The translations under genes were made by a program, and so were the position numbers. A DNA stretch of 21,161 bases, from the NCBI GenBank assembly GCA_964603985.1, contig CAZRXG010000057.1, positions 1-21,161 of the forward strand, given 5' to 3'. Shown piece after piece: positions 7,308 to 15,302 of this stretch. Source of the stretch: CAZRXG01 sp964603985. GTDB lineage: Bacteria; Chloroflexota; Anaerolineae; Aggregatilineales; UBA3940. How positions within the stretch are numbered: the stretch's first letter is position 1; every line of letters starts with the position of its first letter. The notes below the pieces were generated by a model that saw nothing but the letters and a program-made list of their open reading frames with translations, ran no database searches and was not told the origin of the DNA.

Positions 7308-7802
7308 TCAGGCCGCCGGGTTATCATCGCTGGCCGAAAGTCTGGGCCTGTCCCGGCGGCCCAGCTTCCAGTACATCACCGCCAGCGCTGCAATCGCAAA
7401 CAGCGAGAATGGGAAGGCCGACCCGATGCCCAGTGGCGCGATCCCCACGAAGAACACGATCCCGCCGGTGACGCCCAGCGTCAGGAGTGGGCGCTTCCCG
7501 ATCAGCAGCCCGCCGACCACAAGCTGCCCGGCTGCAATCGCCAGGATGAAGGCCCTCGTGTAGCGGCTGAAGATCCCGTAGATGAAATCCCGGTAGACCT
7601 TCAGGACGGCCAGTTCGCCAAAATTAAGGTAGCCCTCTGGCTGCGTCAGGGCCATGTAGGCATTGAACAGACCGGCGGCGGTGAAGACTACAATAAACAG
7701 CACTCTGGCGACCTTCGGCCAGAACACGGCCACGAGCAGCAGTCCGATGGCGACGACGTTGGACCCGATATACGGGCCCAGGTATTCGGGAGCGAGCGTC
7801 AT
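7308..7802 (-). CDS. Small four-helix integral membrane protein, function unknown
   Basis: The 164-aa product has hydrophobic spans at roughly residues 15-47, 81-103, 104-124 and 127-145, with a soluble loop (TQPEGYLNFGELAVLKVYRD, about 53-72) after the first pair. The tail is basic and polar. The size and layout recall DoxX-like or other short quinone-related membrane families, but no diagnostic motif is present, so I do not assign one. The ATG at 7802 has a GGAGGT site 8 nt upstream. It is divergent from the EamA gene across a 194-nt gap that holds two hairpins (7831-7847 and 7857-7872). Confidence 0.75.
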   Translation of the reverse strand: MTLAPEYLGPYIGSNVVAIGLLLVAVFWPKVARVLFIVVFTAAGLFNAYMALTQPEGYLNFGELAVLKVYRDFIYGIFSRYTRAFILAIAAGQLVVGGLLIGKRPLLTLGVTGGIVFFVGIAPLGIGSAFPFSLFAIAALAVMYWKLGRRDRPRLSASDDNPAA

Positions 7803-7996
7803 ACGGTTTTACCTCCGTGCCTCATGCCGGGCGGCCTGTCAGGCCGCGATGATCCTGCGCGCAAACGCGCGCCGGGTAAGTGCCAGATAAGGCTACCAGA
7901 ATGTTGCGATATCGCCCAGCCCGATTTTCCTGTGGACGGCATCCGGCAGATGGTGTACCATCACCCCGCCTCTCCACCACAAGGAGCTGCCTTAGC

Positions 7997-8980
7997 GTGA
8001 AACCCGCTGCGACCACCACAACCGCTCCCTCCTCCCAGGCCAGGGGATACGTGATCGCGCTGATCGGCACCGCGCTGTGGTCCAGCACCGGGGTTCTCAT
8101 CCGCCACCTCACCGAACACTACCACATGCCCCCGCTGGTGCTGGCCTTCTGGCGCGAGGCGCTCGTGGCGCTGACGCTGTTCGTCGTGCTGGGCGTCATC
8201 CGTCCCGACCTCCTGCGCCTGCCGCGCCGTCATCTGCCGTTCTTTGGGCTTTATGGCCTGGTGCTGATGATCTTCAACTCGACGTGGACGGTTTCGGTGG
8301 CGCTCAACGGCGCGGCTGTGTCAACCGTCCTGGCCTACAGCTCGCCTGCCATCACCGCGGTGCTCGGCTGGTGGTTGTGGCGGGAGGCGCTGGGGCCGGT
8401 CAAGATCGCCGCGGTGCTGCTGAGCCTGGCCGGATGCGTGCTTGTATCCGGGGCGCACCGCCCTGAGATGTGGGATCTGAACCCGGCGGGGATCGTCGTC
8501 GGGCTGGCCTCCGGATTCATGTTTGCAGGCTACAGCATCTTCGGCAAGGCAGCCTCGCGCCGCAAGGTGAAACCCTGGACGACGATGCTGTACGCCTTCG
8601 CCTTTGCGGGAACGTTTCTGTTCCTCTTATTGCAGGTGCCGCTGGAGCAGATGGCACCTGAGATGAGCGGGATAGGGGGTCGCCGTGACCTGTTCTGGTT
8701 GGGCCGCGACCTGGTGGCGTGGGGCATCCTGCTCGTCCTGGTGTGGGGGCCGACGATTGGCGGCTACGGGTTGTACACCGTCAGTCTGACGCACCTGCCC
8801 GCCAGCGTCGCCAATCTGATCGCCTCGCTGGAACCCCCGATAACCGCCGTGCTGGCCTACGTGTTCCTGCACGAGCGCCTGACCAGGGAGCAGATCATCG
8901 GGGCGGTGATGATCGTCGCGGGGGTGGTGCTGCTGCGGGTCGGCTCGCGCAGCAGGTGGCAAGTACCCGCAACGGGTTAG
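7997..8980 (+). CDS. EamA-domain (DMT superfamily) transporter
   Basis: The 327-aa product has ten predicted spans in two EamA repeats, about residues 17-152 and 163-316. The repeat ends are diagnostic: SSPAITAVLGWWLWREALG in the first and LEPPITAVLAYVFLHERLT in the second, each followed by a final helix with AGxVL. Members export or take up metabolites such as amino acids or nucleotide sugars; the substrate is unknown here. The GTG at 7997 was chosen because an AAGGAG site lies at 7981-7986 and the longer in-frame extension from 7880 is polar and not family-like. The gene stands alone. Confidence 0.88.
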   Translation: MKPAATTTTAPSSQARGYVIALIGTALWSSTGVLIRHLTEHYHMPPLVLAFWREALVALTLFVVLGVIRPDLLRLPRRHLPFFGLYGLVLMIFNSTWTVSVALNGAAVSTVLAYSSPAITAVLGWWLWREALGPVKIAAVLLSLAGCVLVSGAHRPEMWDLNPAGIVVGLASGFMFAGYSIFGKAASRRKVKPWTTMLYAFAFAGTFLFLLLQVPLEQMAPEMSGIGGRRDLFWLGRDLVAWGILLVLVWGPTIGGYGLYTVSLTHLPASVANLIASLEPPITAVLAYVFLHERLTREQIIGAVMIVAGVVLLRVGSRSRWQVPATG

Positions 8981-9060
8981 CGGAGATCGGGCCGGGGGAG
9001 GTTACCAGATCGTCTCGATGGTGCTCAGTTGGATCTTCCTGAGATTTTCCTACGAAGCCT

Positions 9061-9115
9061 TCACCCCCTCCCAGCGCTCAAAGAGCGCTTTCCCTCCCCC
9101 ATGCATGGGGGAGGG
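9061..9115 (+). repeat. G/C-box hairpin repeat (REP-like)
   Basis: The order of parts is TCACCCCCTCCC, a 7-bp hairpin (AGCGCTC-AAA-GAGCGCT, 9073-9089), then CCCTCCCCC-ATGCAT-GGGGGAGGG, a perfect 24-nt palindrome (9092-9115). The same order of boxes with a different inner hairpin occurs at 14951-15009. The gap 8981-9203 holds nothing else apart from a very short frame next to the antitoxin-like gene. Confidence 0.65.
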
Positions 9116-9147
9116 TTATGGCGGGGGCCTCTTTCAATAAGTTCAGC

Positions 9148-9204
9148 TTATACGATGCGTATGCCTACGGCGATACCGCCCTGCCCGGTAATTGCAGCAA
9201 ACAT
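9148..9204 (-). pseudogene. 18-codon frame coupled to the antitoxin-like gene, possible toxin remnant
   Basis: The antitoxin-like gene ends in TGATG, so its stop overlaps an ATG in the next frame. This is the arrangement usual between antitoxin and toxin genes. The frame then runs only 18 codons (MFAAITGQGGIAVGIRIV) to TAA. No PIN-domain or other toxin gene follows, and the repeat at 9061-9115 comes next. A broken toxin gene is one reading; a meaningless short frame is the other. Confidence 0.25.
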
Positions 9205-9443
9205 CAAATATCATCTCGCGGAAAGTTGGCCCACATCTCACGCCGCGCCTCGTCGATCTCTTCTGCCGAAGGCGCTGGTCCCATATCGGCCCACAGCCCC
9301 TTCAGCGATTTAAGCTTCTGCCTGGATTCTGGCAACTCCTGCTCAACCTCCGGCAGTGCCCGCGCGATCACCCGCAATCGGTCGCGCGGTGACAGCTTAC
9401 GCAGCATTTCCAGCACGCTCTCGACGGTCACAGATGTATCCAC
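9204..9443 (-). CDS. Antitoxin-like small protein (orphan)
   Basis: The 79-aa product is highly helical and charged: VLEMLRKLSPRDRLRVIARAL, then SLKGLWADMGPAPSAEEIDE and an ending ARREMWANFPRDDI. From memory, this ending is typical of small VapB-type antitoxins of Chloroflexota and cyanobacteria paired with PIN-domain VapC toxins, whose C-terminal segment occupies the toxin. The GTG at 9443 was chosen because AGGAGG (9449-9454) lies 5 nt upstream; longer in-frame starts at 9476/9479 have no ribosome site. It follows the M20 gene on the same strand. No intact toxin is present, so the protein may be a relic or act in trans. Confidence 0.65.
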   Translation of the reverse strand: MDTSVTVESVLEMLRKLSPRDRLRVIARALPEVEQELPESRQKLKSLKGLWADMGPAPSAEEIDEARREMWANFPRDDI

Positions 9444-9500
9444 GTCAGCCTCCTCAAGCCAACTCCCCATACCCATCACACCCGGATCATACCCCGCCTG

Positions 9501-10649
9501 CTAGTCGGCGGGCCACTCCAGCACCAGCGCCGCCAGCAGCGTCGCGCTGGTCTCCAGGCTGTCGAGGATGATGTACTCCCGCTCCGAGTGCGCGCCGTTG
9601 CCGATTGGCCCCAACCCGTCAAGCGTCGGCGTGCCGATGCCAGCCGTGTAGTTCCCGTCTGACGCGCCGCCCGTCCCCGATTCGCGCAGCGTCAGCCCGT
9701 AGCCCCCTGCGATCGCTTTCGCCTGGTTGAAGGTCATCAGCATCAGCCCGCTGCGCTCCATCGGCGGGCGGTCGAAGCCGCCCTCCACCTCGACCCGTGC
9801 GCCGGGCAGCACCGGCTTGAGCGCCAGAACCGCCGCCGTCATGCGATCCATCTCCTCCTGCGTCATTGCCCGCACGTCGACCCACGCCTCGCAGGTGTCC
9901 GGGATCACGTTGCGCACCGTCCCGCCCTGGATCACCCCCACGCTGACCGTCGTCCCGACCTTGTAGTCGGTCATGCGCTGCAGGGTGAGTACCTGGTGAG
10001 CCATCTCCTCGATGGCGTTCAGGCCGACCTCGTGTGCGCCCCCGGCGTGGGCGGCGGTGCCGTACGTCCGCACCACGAAGCTGCCCGTGCTCTTGCGCCA
10101 CGTCTTGAGCGACCCATCCGGCAGCGCTGGTTCCATGATCAGCGCCAGCGCGGCGTTGGCGGCCCGCTCCATGATCAGGTCGCGTGAGTGGGCGCTGCCC
10201 GTCTCCTCGTCGGTCGTCATCAGGATGGTGATTGGCCGCTCCGGGAAGCAGTCCAACGCCTGAAGGCCCCCTAGCGCACCCAGCAGGCACACGATGCTGC
10301 CCTTCATGTCGTATGACCCCGGCCCGTAAAGCAGCCCTTCCTCCCGACGGATGGGGTTGTCGGCAATGGCTCCCACCGGGTGCACCGTGTCCATGTGGGC
10401 CACGAACAGCAGCGGCTTCCCCGGCTTACCGGCGTGCCAGCGCGCCTCCAGGATGTCGCCCACCTCGGCCCGGCGATGCGTGACCAGGTCGGCCCCCAAC
10501 GCGAGCAGCTCCTCCACCACCCGCGCGCCCATCCGGTCGACGGCGGCCTTGTCGCCGGTTGGCGATTCGAGCGCGATCAGCTCTTCCAGCAGCGCGGCCA
10601 GGTCGTCCTCCCGGTCGGCGAAATACGAACGAAGGTCGAGGGTTGTCAT
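9501..10649 (-). CDS. M20 family metallopeptidase (ArgE/DapE/CPG2-like)
   Basis: The 382-aa product is full length for the family and has all expected di-zinc residues. These are FVAHMDTV (H85, with catalytic-site D87), YDMKGS (bridging D114), TTDEETGS (E148/E149), the Zn ligand E173 in IMEPA, and NGAHSERE near the end (H354). The dimerisation domain contains the usual GTAAHAGGAHEVGLNAI (H201 completes the partner active site). The pattern is closest to the glutamate carboxypeptidase (CPG2) branch, which removes C-terminal Glu, but related amidohydrolases and dipeptidases look alike. There is no signal peptide, so it is cytoplasmic. The ATG at 10649 has GAGGAG 5 nt upstream. It starts 32 nt after the lipoprotein gene and is probably co-transcribed with it. 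Confidence 0.9.
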   Translation of the reverse strand: MTTLDLRSYFADREDDLAALLEELIALESPTGDKAAVDRMGARVVEELLALGADLVTHRRAEVGDILEARWHAGKPGKPLLFVAHMDTVHPVGAIADNPIRREEGLLYGPGSYDMKGSIVCLLGALGGLQALDCFPERPITILMTTDEETGSAHSRDLIMERAANAALALIMEPALPDGSLKTWRKSTGSFVVRTYGTAAHAGGAHEVGLNAIEEMAHQVLTLQRMTDYKVGTTVSVGVIQGGTVRNVIPDTCEAWVDVRAMTQEEMDRMTAAVLALKPVLPGARVEVEGGFDRPPMERSGLMLMTFNQAKAIAGGYGLTLRESGTGGASDGNYTAGIGTPTLDGLGPIGNGAHSEREYIILDSLETSATLLAALVLEWPAD

Positions 10650-10681
10650 TACGGCTCCTCAGAGACGATGCAAAGTAGCAG

Positions 10682-12184
10682 CTACGGTACCGCCTCGCCC
10701 GTGAACGGGCACATATCCTCCGGCGCGTACTGTGGGTTGGTGAACCCGAAGCTGTTCAGCACGTCGAGCAGCTCCGGGTTGGCCCGCGTGTAGCCCACCA
10801 CGATATCGCACGCGCGGGCGATATTCCGGTTGATGGCGAATTCCCGCCAGAAGAAGTCGGCCAGCCGCGCGAACTCGACGCCCGGCTGAGCGCCCTCCGG
10901 CGTCGGCGTCGGCACCCCTTCGGGCAAGGGTTCTCCCTCTTCCGGCGATGGGGTGGGCACCGCCGGCAGGTGGGCCGTCATCAGGTCGTCGTAAACCGCC
11001 TGCGCCTCCTGGATGTCCCCCATCACGACGTAGGTCAGCATCATCCGGTAGCGCGCGAAGGCTCCCAGATACAGCTCCTCGTTGGGGTACTCCCAGCTAA
11101 GCAGCAGGTCGTCCTCGACTGCCTGCCGGTAAAACTCGACCGCGGCCTCGTAATCGCCCGCCAGCAGTGCCTCGTCGCCGTCGTGGATCACGTGAATGCG
11201 GTACTCAACCGGCGACCGGATTACCTCCGCCATCACGTACAATACGCCGTTCCACTTCCACACGGTCGTCACGCTGCGCTGCGGCCCGGCATTCGGGGCG
11301 TCGATCAGCCCGCGCGTGACGTTGATCTCCTGTAAGCCGTCCTCGTCCACGTCCGAGACGATCACCTCGGCCATCGGCTCGACGATCTCCTCGTTGACCA
11401 GGCTGTTGAAGTTGCCCAGCGTCAGGCTCCACTCGACCACCCGCACCTCGCGGGAGCAGGTGTTCACCCCGCAGGTCTCGACGCTGTACACCAGGTCGTT
11501 GAGGTAGTCGCCGTTGATGTCGTCCGCCGAGTGGATGAGCGGCATGCCCTGGCCCAGCGCATACCCGGCCTGGTAAAACAGCCGGTAGGCCCCGTCCTGG
11601 CAGCCGAAGATGTACAGGTCGCCGGGGCGCGGCGTCTCCTCGATCTGCTCCGGGTCGTAGGCCAGCACCATCACCTCCGGCACGCCGTCACCGGTGAAGT
11701 CGCGGTCGGCCCGCACCAGCCCGCCGAAGCCGGTCAGCGCCCCCCAGCTTCGCAGCGTGGCCTCCAGGATGGTCGGCGCGCCGCCGTCTGAGAGGTATTG
11801 TACGGCGATCTCGGCGTAGCGCGAGAAGGCCGGGGCCTGGGTCGGCAGGGTCGGGGTGCCGGGCGGCGGGCATTGCGCCGGTTCGGTGAAGATGCCGGGC
11901 ATGGTCGGCGAGGGGACGGCAGCCGTGGCCGTCTGCGCGGCGGCGGTGGCGGCGGCAGCCGTGGCCGTCGCTACCGGCCCGATGGGCGTCGTCGCCTGGT
12001 CGAGCGCCGGCCAGGTGGCCGTCGGCGAGAGCAGCGAAACCGAGAGCCGTCCGCCCGGCGTGGCCGTCGAGAAGCTGACGGTGGGCAGCGCGTCCTCGCC
12101 CGGCCCGCTCGCCAGGCAGGCCAGCGCCGCCAGGACCAGCGACAGCCCGGCGATCAATATTGGTTGGCGTGGGGGATGGTTCAT
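10682..12184 (-). CDS. 500-aa lipoprotein with Ala/Thr linker and three Ca-loop-like repeats
   Basis: The lipobox LAALAC gives the lipidated Cys at 23. An Ala/Thr/Pro-rich linker follows (about 35-118), including an ATATAAAATAAA segment typical of Chloroflexota lipoproteins. The folded part (about 120-335) has three acidic loops, DFTGDGVPE (162-170), DDINGDYLND (221-230) and DVDEDGLQE (278-286), each followed by a hydrophobic strand. This resembles FG-GAP/VCBS calcium loops of beta-propellers. Residues about 340-405 (LAGDYEAAVEFYRQA, MGDIQEAQAVYDDL) look like two TPR helices pairs. A second Pro-rich linker and a helical tail end the protein. The ATG at 12184 begins the signal peptide; there is no ribosome site, but an extended -10 box predicts a leaderless start. 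Function unknown, surface-exposed. Confidence 0.82.
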   Translation of the reverse strand: MNHPPRQPILIAGLSLVLAALACLASGPGEDALPTVSFSTATPGGRLSVSLLSPTATWPALDQATTPIGPVATATAAAATAAAQTATAAVPSPTMPGIFTEPAQCPPPGTPTLPTQAPAFSRYAEIAVQYLSDGGAPTILEATLRSWGALTGFGGLVRADRDFTGDGVPEVMVLAYDPEQIEETPRPGDLYIFGCQDGAYRLFYQAGYALGQGMPLIHSADDINGDYLNDLVYSVETCGVNTCSREVRVVEWSLTLGNFNSLVNEEIVEPMAEVIVSDVDEDGLQEINVTRGLIDAPNAGPQRSVTTVWKWNGVLYVMAEVIRSPVEYRIHVIHDGDEALLAGDYEAAVEFYRQAVEDDLLLSWEYPNEELYLGAFARYRMMLTYVVMGDIQEAQAVYDDLMTAHLPAVPTPSPEEGEPLPEGVPTPTPEGAQPGVEFARLADFFWREFAINRNIARACDIVVGYTRANPELLDVLNSFGFTNPQYAPEDMCPFTGEAVP

Positions 12185-12190
12185 GCGGCC

Positions 12191-12199
12191 AGTATAGCA
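12191..12199 (-). promoter_or_regulatory. Extended -10 promoter predicting a leaderless mRNA
   Basis: On the minus strand TGCTATACT is a TGn-extended -10 box. Exactly six bases (GGCCGC) separate it from the ATG at 12184, so the expected transcription start is the A of the start codon. There is no Shine-Dalgarno sequence, which agrees. The -35 region is weak, as is usual with extended -10 promoters. Confidence 0.55.
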
Positions 12200-12296
12200 A
12201 ATCCACACGGGGATTGCACAGACCGCCCCCGAATCAATCAGGGGCACGGTTTGCGCCGCGCCCCTGCCGGGAGTCCTTTCCTATGCCAAGTCACGC

Positions 12297-13136
12297 TCAC
12301 CGGCTGGCGACAGCTGCGAAGCCGACCGCCCCCGGGCCGATGTGGCTGCCGATCACCGATGTCACGTTGACGGACAGCGGCTCCTCGTCGCCGGGGAAGA
12401 GGTGTTGTGCCTGCTGCCGCAACTGCTCGGCTTTGTCCGGCGCGTTGGTGTGCACCAACGCCAGCCGCTCCAGCGGCCCGATGGCGCTCACCAGCTCGAT
12501 CAGCCGCCGGTACGCCCGCCCGTTGGTGCGAACCCGTTCGGAGGTGGGCTGGCCGTCGTGCATCTTGAGCAGCGGCTTCAGGTCGATCAGCGTCCCCAGC
12601 CCGGCCACGATGCCGTTCATCCGCCCGCTGCGCCGCAGAAATTCGAGCGTATCCAGCGCGGCGAATACGTAGCTGCGACGGATCTGGTCCTCCACCAGCG
12701 CCAGGATGTCCTCCATCGAGCGCCGGGCGGCAGCGGCTTTGGCCGCCAGCACTGCCAGCCAGCCCGTCCCCAGGCTCAACTGCCGGGAGTCGAGCACCGT
12801 CACCCGCACCGACTTCACCTCCTCCGCCGCCAGGCGGGCCACGTTCACGACCGCGCTCAGGCTGATCGAGATGTGCAGCGACAGGATCTCGGTCGCCCCC
12901 TCATTCGCCAGCCGCTCGTAGACCCGCTTGAACGCCCCCACCCCCGGAACGGCCGTGGTCGGAAAGTTCTTGTAGTCCGGCAGTCCCTCGTAAAACGCCC
13001 GGCGCGACAGCTCGACGCCGTCCAGGTAGCTGTCGGTGCCGATGTTGATGTACAGCGGCACGACCGAGATACCATGCTCGGCGGCAAGCTCGTCCGGCAG
13101 GTCGCAGGTGCTGTCGGTCACAATTTTGATCGTCAC
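12297..13136 (-). CDS. DegV family fatty-acid-binding protein
   Basis: The 279-aa product is family length. It opens with IKIVTDSTCDLP (residues 3-14), the DegV hallmark, and continues with FPTTAVPGVGAF, the equivalent of the T-S-Q-P-S segment whose Thr/Ser contacts the lipid carboxylate. It also has LDSRQLSLGTGW and the C-terminal-domain helix SGRMNGIVAGLGTLIDLKPLL. DegV (FakB-like) proteins hold a single fatty acid and can present it to the kinase FakA; no fakA is in the window. The GTG at 13136 was chosen because GAGGGA lies 7 nt upstream and the family motif starts immediately; the GTG five codons earlier is less likely. A partial dyad (GCGAT/ATCGC, 13172-13196) lies in the upstream gap. 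Confidence 0.88.
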   Translation of the reverse strand: MTIKIVTDSTCDLPDELAAEHGISVVPLYINIGTDSYLDGVELSRRAFYEGLPDYKNFPTTAVPGVGAFKRVYERLANEGATEILSLHISISLSAVVNVARLAAEEVKSVRVTVLDSRQLSLGTGWLAVLAAKAAAARRSMEDILALVEDQIRRSYVFAALDTLEFLRRSGRMNGIVAGLGTLIDLKPLLKMHDGQPTSERVRTNGRAYRRLIELVSAIGPLERLALVHTNAPDKAEQLRQQAQHLFPGDEEPLSVNVTSVIGSHIGPGAVGFAAVASR

Positions 13137-13372
13137 GTCGTTTTCCCTCACATCAAAAGGCGTGCTGTACCGCGATTCTTACTCAGAATATATCGCTTTT
13201 GCGGGCCGATTTCATCTAATTCGCCGGTTTTCACCGTTGCAGCTACTACGAACCGAAAAGGCCATAATCCCTGGGCGATCTACCCTTGCGGTGGAAACCC
13301 CTGAGAATACACCTTTGCCCTTTTCCCCCGAAGCGGTATCATCGGTCGCACACTCAAGGAGGAGAGTCTCCC

Positions 13373-14101
13373 ATGCCGCCAGATGCGTTTGACGTTCTGA
13401 TCCTGATCGCCCGGCCCGCCGCCGGTAAAAGCGAGGTGATCGACTACCTGCAAAGCACGCCAATGAAGGAGCGCGCCCGGCGCTTCCACGTCGGCCCGTT
13501 TCAGGTGATCGACGACTTCCCCATGCTGTGGGCCTGGTTCGAGGAGGACGACATCCTGGAGCATATCTTCGACCGCCCCCGCCTGCACTCGACCTCCGAA
13601 CACAACTTCAAGGATGACGTGCTGTGGCACGTGTTGATGGAGCGCATCAGCCTGGAGTACACCAAGCTCGTCCGCGATGCCCCCGATTACCACCGGGCCA
13701 ACACCGCCCTGATCGAGTTTTCACGCGGGGGGGGCTCCGGGGGATACCGGAAGGCGTTTCAGCACCTTTCCGACGACCTCCTCCGGCGGGCGGCGGTGAT
13801 GTACGTCGAGGTGACGTTTGAGGATTCGATGCGCAAGAATCGCCGCCGCTTCAATCCCGACCGCCCCGGCAGCATCCTGGAGCACGGTCTGCCTGACCAC
13901 AAGATAGAGCGCATCTACAAAGAGGACGACTTCGCCGACTTCAGCGCCGCCGACCCGCGCTGGCTGGCCGTGAGGGACATTCGCGTGCCCTACGTCGTCT
14001 TTGAGAACCACGACGACGTGACGACCGATCAGCCGGAACAGCTTGGCCGCCGCCTCGAAGAGCGGTTGGGCGCGCTGTGGGAGCTTTACACCTCGCGCTG
14101 A
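13373..14101 (+). CDS. P-loop protein of unknown function
   Basis: The 242-aa product begins with a strand and a Walker A loop (LILIARPAAGKSE; A13-S20, with K19 and S20). FQVIDDFP (residues 43-50) could be a Walker B-like acid pair (D47/D48). ALIEFSRGG (113-120) follows, and the Arg/Lys cluster MRKNRRRF (153-160) is placed like the lid of a small-molecule kinase. Later segments SILEHGLPDHKIERIY and VPYVVFENHDD are distinctive. No signal peptide or membrane span is seen. The size and layout suggest a kinase or nucleotidyl-handling enzyme of the P-loop class, but no named family is recognised. The ATG at 13373 has an AAGGAGGAG site (13356-13364). It converges with the SanA-like gene. Confidence 0.82.
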   Translation: MPPDAFDVLILIARPAAGKSEVIDYLQSTPMKERARRFHVGPFQVIDDFPMLWAWFEEDDILEHIFDRPRLHSTSEHNFKDDVLWHVLMERISLEYTKLVRDAPDYHRANTALIEFSRGGGSGGYRKAFQHLSDDLLRRAAVMYVEVTFEDSMRKNRRRFNPDRPGSILEHGLPDHKIERIYKEDDFADFSAADPRWLAVRDIRVPYVVFENHDDVTTDQPEQLGRRLEERLGALWELYTSR

Positions 14102-14145
14102 TGCCGGGTGTGTGACGACGAAGCTTTGAGCAGTGAAAGCGGGAT

Positions 14146-14820
14146 TTATTTCTCGTCGGGGAAGATGGGCAGTGGAGCGCCGAGGATGGGCGGCGGGGAA
14201 CGCCGGATCACGTCCAGGGCGGCGATGGTGATGGCCGGGAACTCACGCAGGCGGCTGTAGGCCAGCGAGGTGCGCGCGTAGCCCCAGGGCCGCTGGTAGT
14301 CGGCGAAGACACCCACCGTGTCGATGCCCAGCGCGTTGCAGATCATCAGCCCGCGGTCGAGGTGGAAGTTCTGCGTGACCAGGATGGCGTCCTCAACGCC
14401 GAAGATGTGCCGCGCCCGATAGCAGCTATCGTAGGTGCGGCGCCCGCCGTAGTCGAGCACGATGGCCTCGTCGGGGACGCCCAGCGACAGCGCGTACTGG
14501 CGCATGGCCTCCGGTTCGTTGTACTCAAGGGTGCTGTTATCGCCTGTGAGCAGCAGCACGTCGGCCTTGCCGGTGAGGTAGAGGTCGGCGCCGGTGGCAA
14601 CGCGGTCGGCCAGCATGGGGCTGGGACGTCCGCTGGGGTAAATCTGCGCGCCGAGGATCAGGGCCACACGACGGTGAGGCACGGTGTCGACGGTGTAGGT
14701 GCTGCCCCGGAAACGCAGCGCCATCAGCGCCCGCAGCGCCGGAGGGACGACCAGCGCCAGCAGGATGGCGATCAGGGCGATTCTGAGCAGCACGCGCAGC
14801 ACTTTCTTTAATCCCTTCAC
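14146..14820 (-). CDS. SanA/YdcF-like DUF218 membrane-anchored protein
   Basis: The 224-aa product has one N-terminal membrane anchor (residues about 6-30, after MKGLKKVLR). Next comes a DUF218 fold: RRVALILGAQIYPSGRPSP (about 50-68), DRVATGADLYLTGKAD, LLLTGDNST, YNEPEAMRQYALSLGVP, VLDYGGRRTYDSCYRA and ILVTQNFHLDRG. The acidic and basic residues of the DUF218 pocket are all present. SanA of E. coli affects envelope permeability; the chemistry is unknown. The GTG at 14820 was chosen because residues upstream in this frame are translations of an intergenic repeat; an ATG at 14865 is the next alternative. No strong ribosome site is visible, so the exact start is uncertain. Confidence 0.85.
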   Translation of the reverse strand: MKGLKKVLRVLLRIALIAILLALVVPPALRALMALRFRGSTYTVDTVPHRRVALILGAQIYPSGRPSPMLADRVATGADLYLTGKADVLLLTGDNSTLEYNEPEAMRQYALSLGVPDEAIVLDYGGRRTYDSCYRARHIFGVEDAILVTQNFHLDRGLMICNALGIDTVGVFADYQRPWGYARTSLAYSRLREFPAITIAALDVIRRSPPPILGAPLPIFPDEK

Positions 14821-14950
14821 CGGCAGTGTACCCCCAGCCACAAAATAGGCCGTCTGGCCGATCATGAGTGTAGCAGGGGCGGGCCGGTGATACCAGACCG
14901 GTCTCCGACGAATGGGCGACGTTCTCCTGACGGCGGAGGGGCGGCGCACC

Positions 14951-15009
14951 TCACCCCCTCCCATCTGCGCAGGCGCAGATTCGCCCTCCCCCGTAGCAAC
15001 AGGGGAGGG
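14951..15009 (+). repeat. G/C-box hairpin repeat (REP-like), second copy
   Basis: TCACCCCCTCCC is followed by an inner hairpin (ATCTGCGC-AG-GCGCAGAT, 14963-14980), then CCCTCCCCC, a 9-nt loop and GGGGAGGG (15002-15009). The boxes match those of 9061-9115, while the inner hairpin differs in sequence but keeps its pairing. Confidence 0.65.
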
Positions 15010-15020
15010 CAGTGCAGGCG

Positions 15021-15085
15021 CGCTCCGCCGAGTCCTCTCGTGCATGGGGGGACGGATGAGCCGTTGGGCTTCACAGGGGGGTGAG
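15021..15085 (-). repeat. 65-bp repeat, left copy flanking the low-GC block
   Basis: Aligned without gaps to 16305-16369, it shows 59 of 65 identical positions. The core from 15051 to 15080 is identical, including GACGGATGAGCCGTTGGGCT. Read on the minus strand it starts CTCACCCCCC and carries CCCCCCATGCA, like the G/C-box repeats at 9061 and 14951. Confidence 0.85.
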
Positions 15086-15302
15086 ACTGCGGCTGGCGTC
15101 CCCCGGCTAATTGCCCTACTATTGCAGGCAGAAACCCGCCCAGGAATCCCACCGCAGAACATTGAGGCCACTAAATCCATCTAATGTTGCGTTCATCCTG
15201 TGGCAGAAAGAGGTTCGCCATTTTTCAGGCTGTCAGTTTGGTCAGGCAAGCTCGAAGCTGGCAGCGAACATACGCCGGTTTATGTTGCCCCTGGAGTCCT
15301 CA

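Larger units (their letters stand above)
14821..15302. other. 482-nt gene-free region made mostly of repeats
   Basis: The region between the SanA-like gene and the small membrane-protein gene holds two repeat units (14951-15009 and 15021-15085) and then about 200 nt of falling GC content. Open frames across it translate into low-complexity Pro/Arg/Gly sequence and are repeat shadows. No clear promoter was found for the gene at 15303. Confidence 0.6.

Noticed and set aside
14862..15184. Several open frames across the repeat region on both strands
   Set aside because: Their translations are Pro/Arg/Gly sequence derived from the G/C-box repeats.
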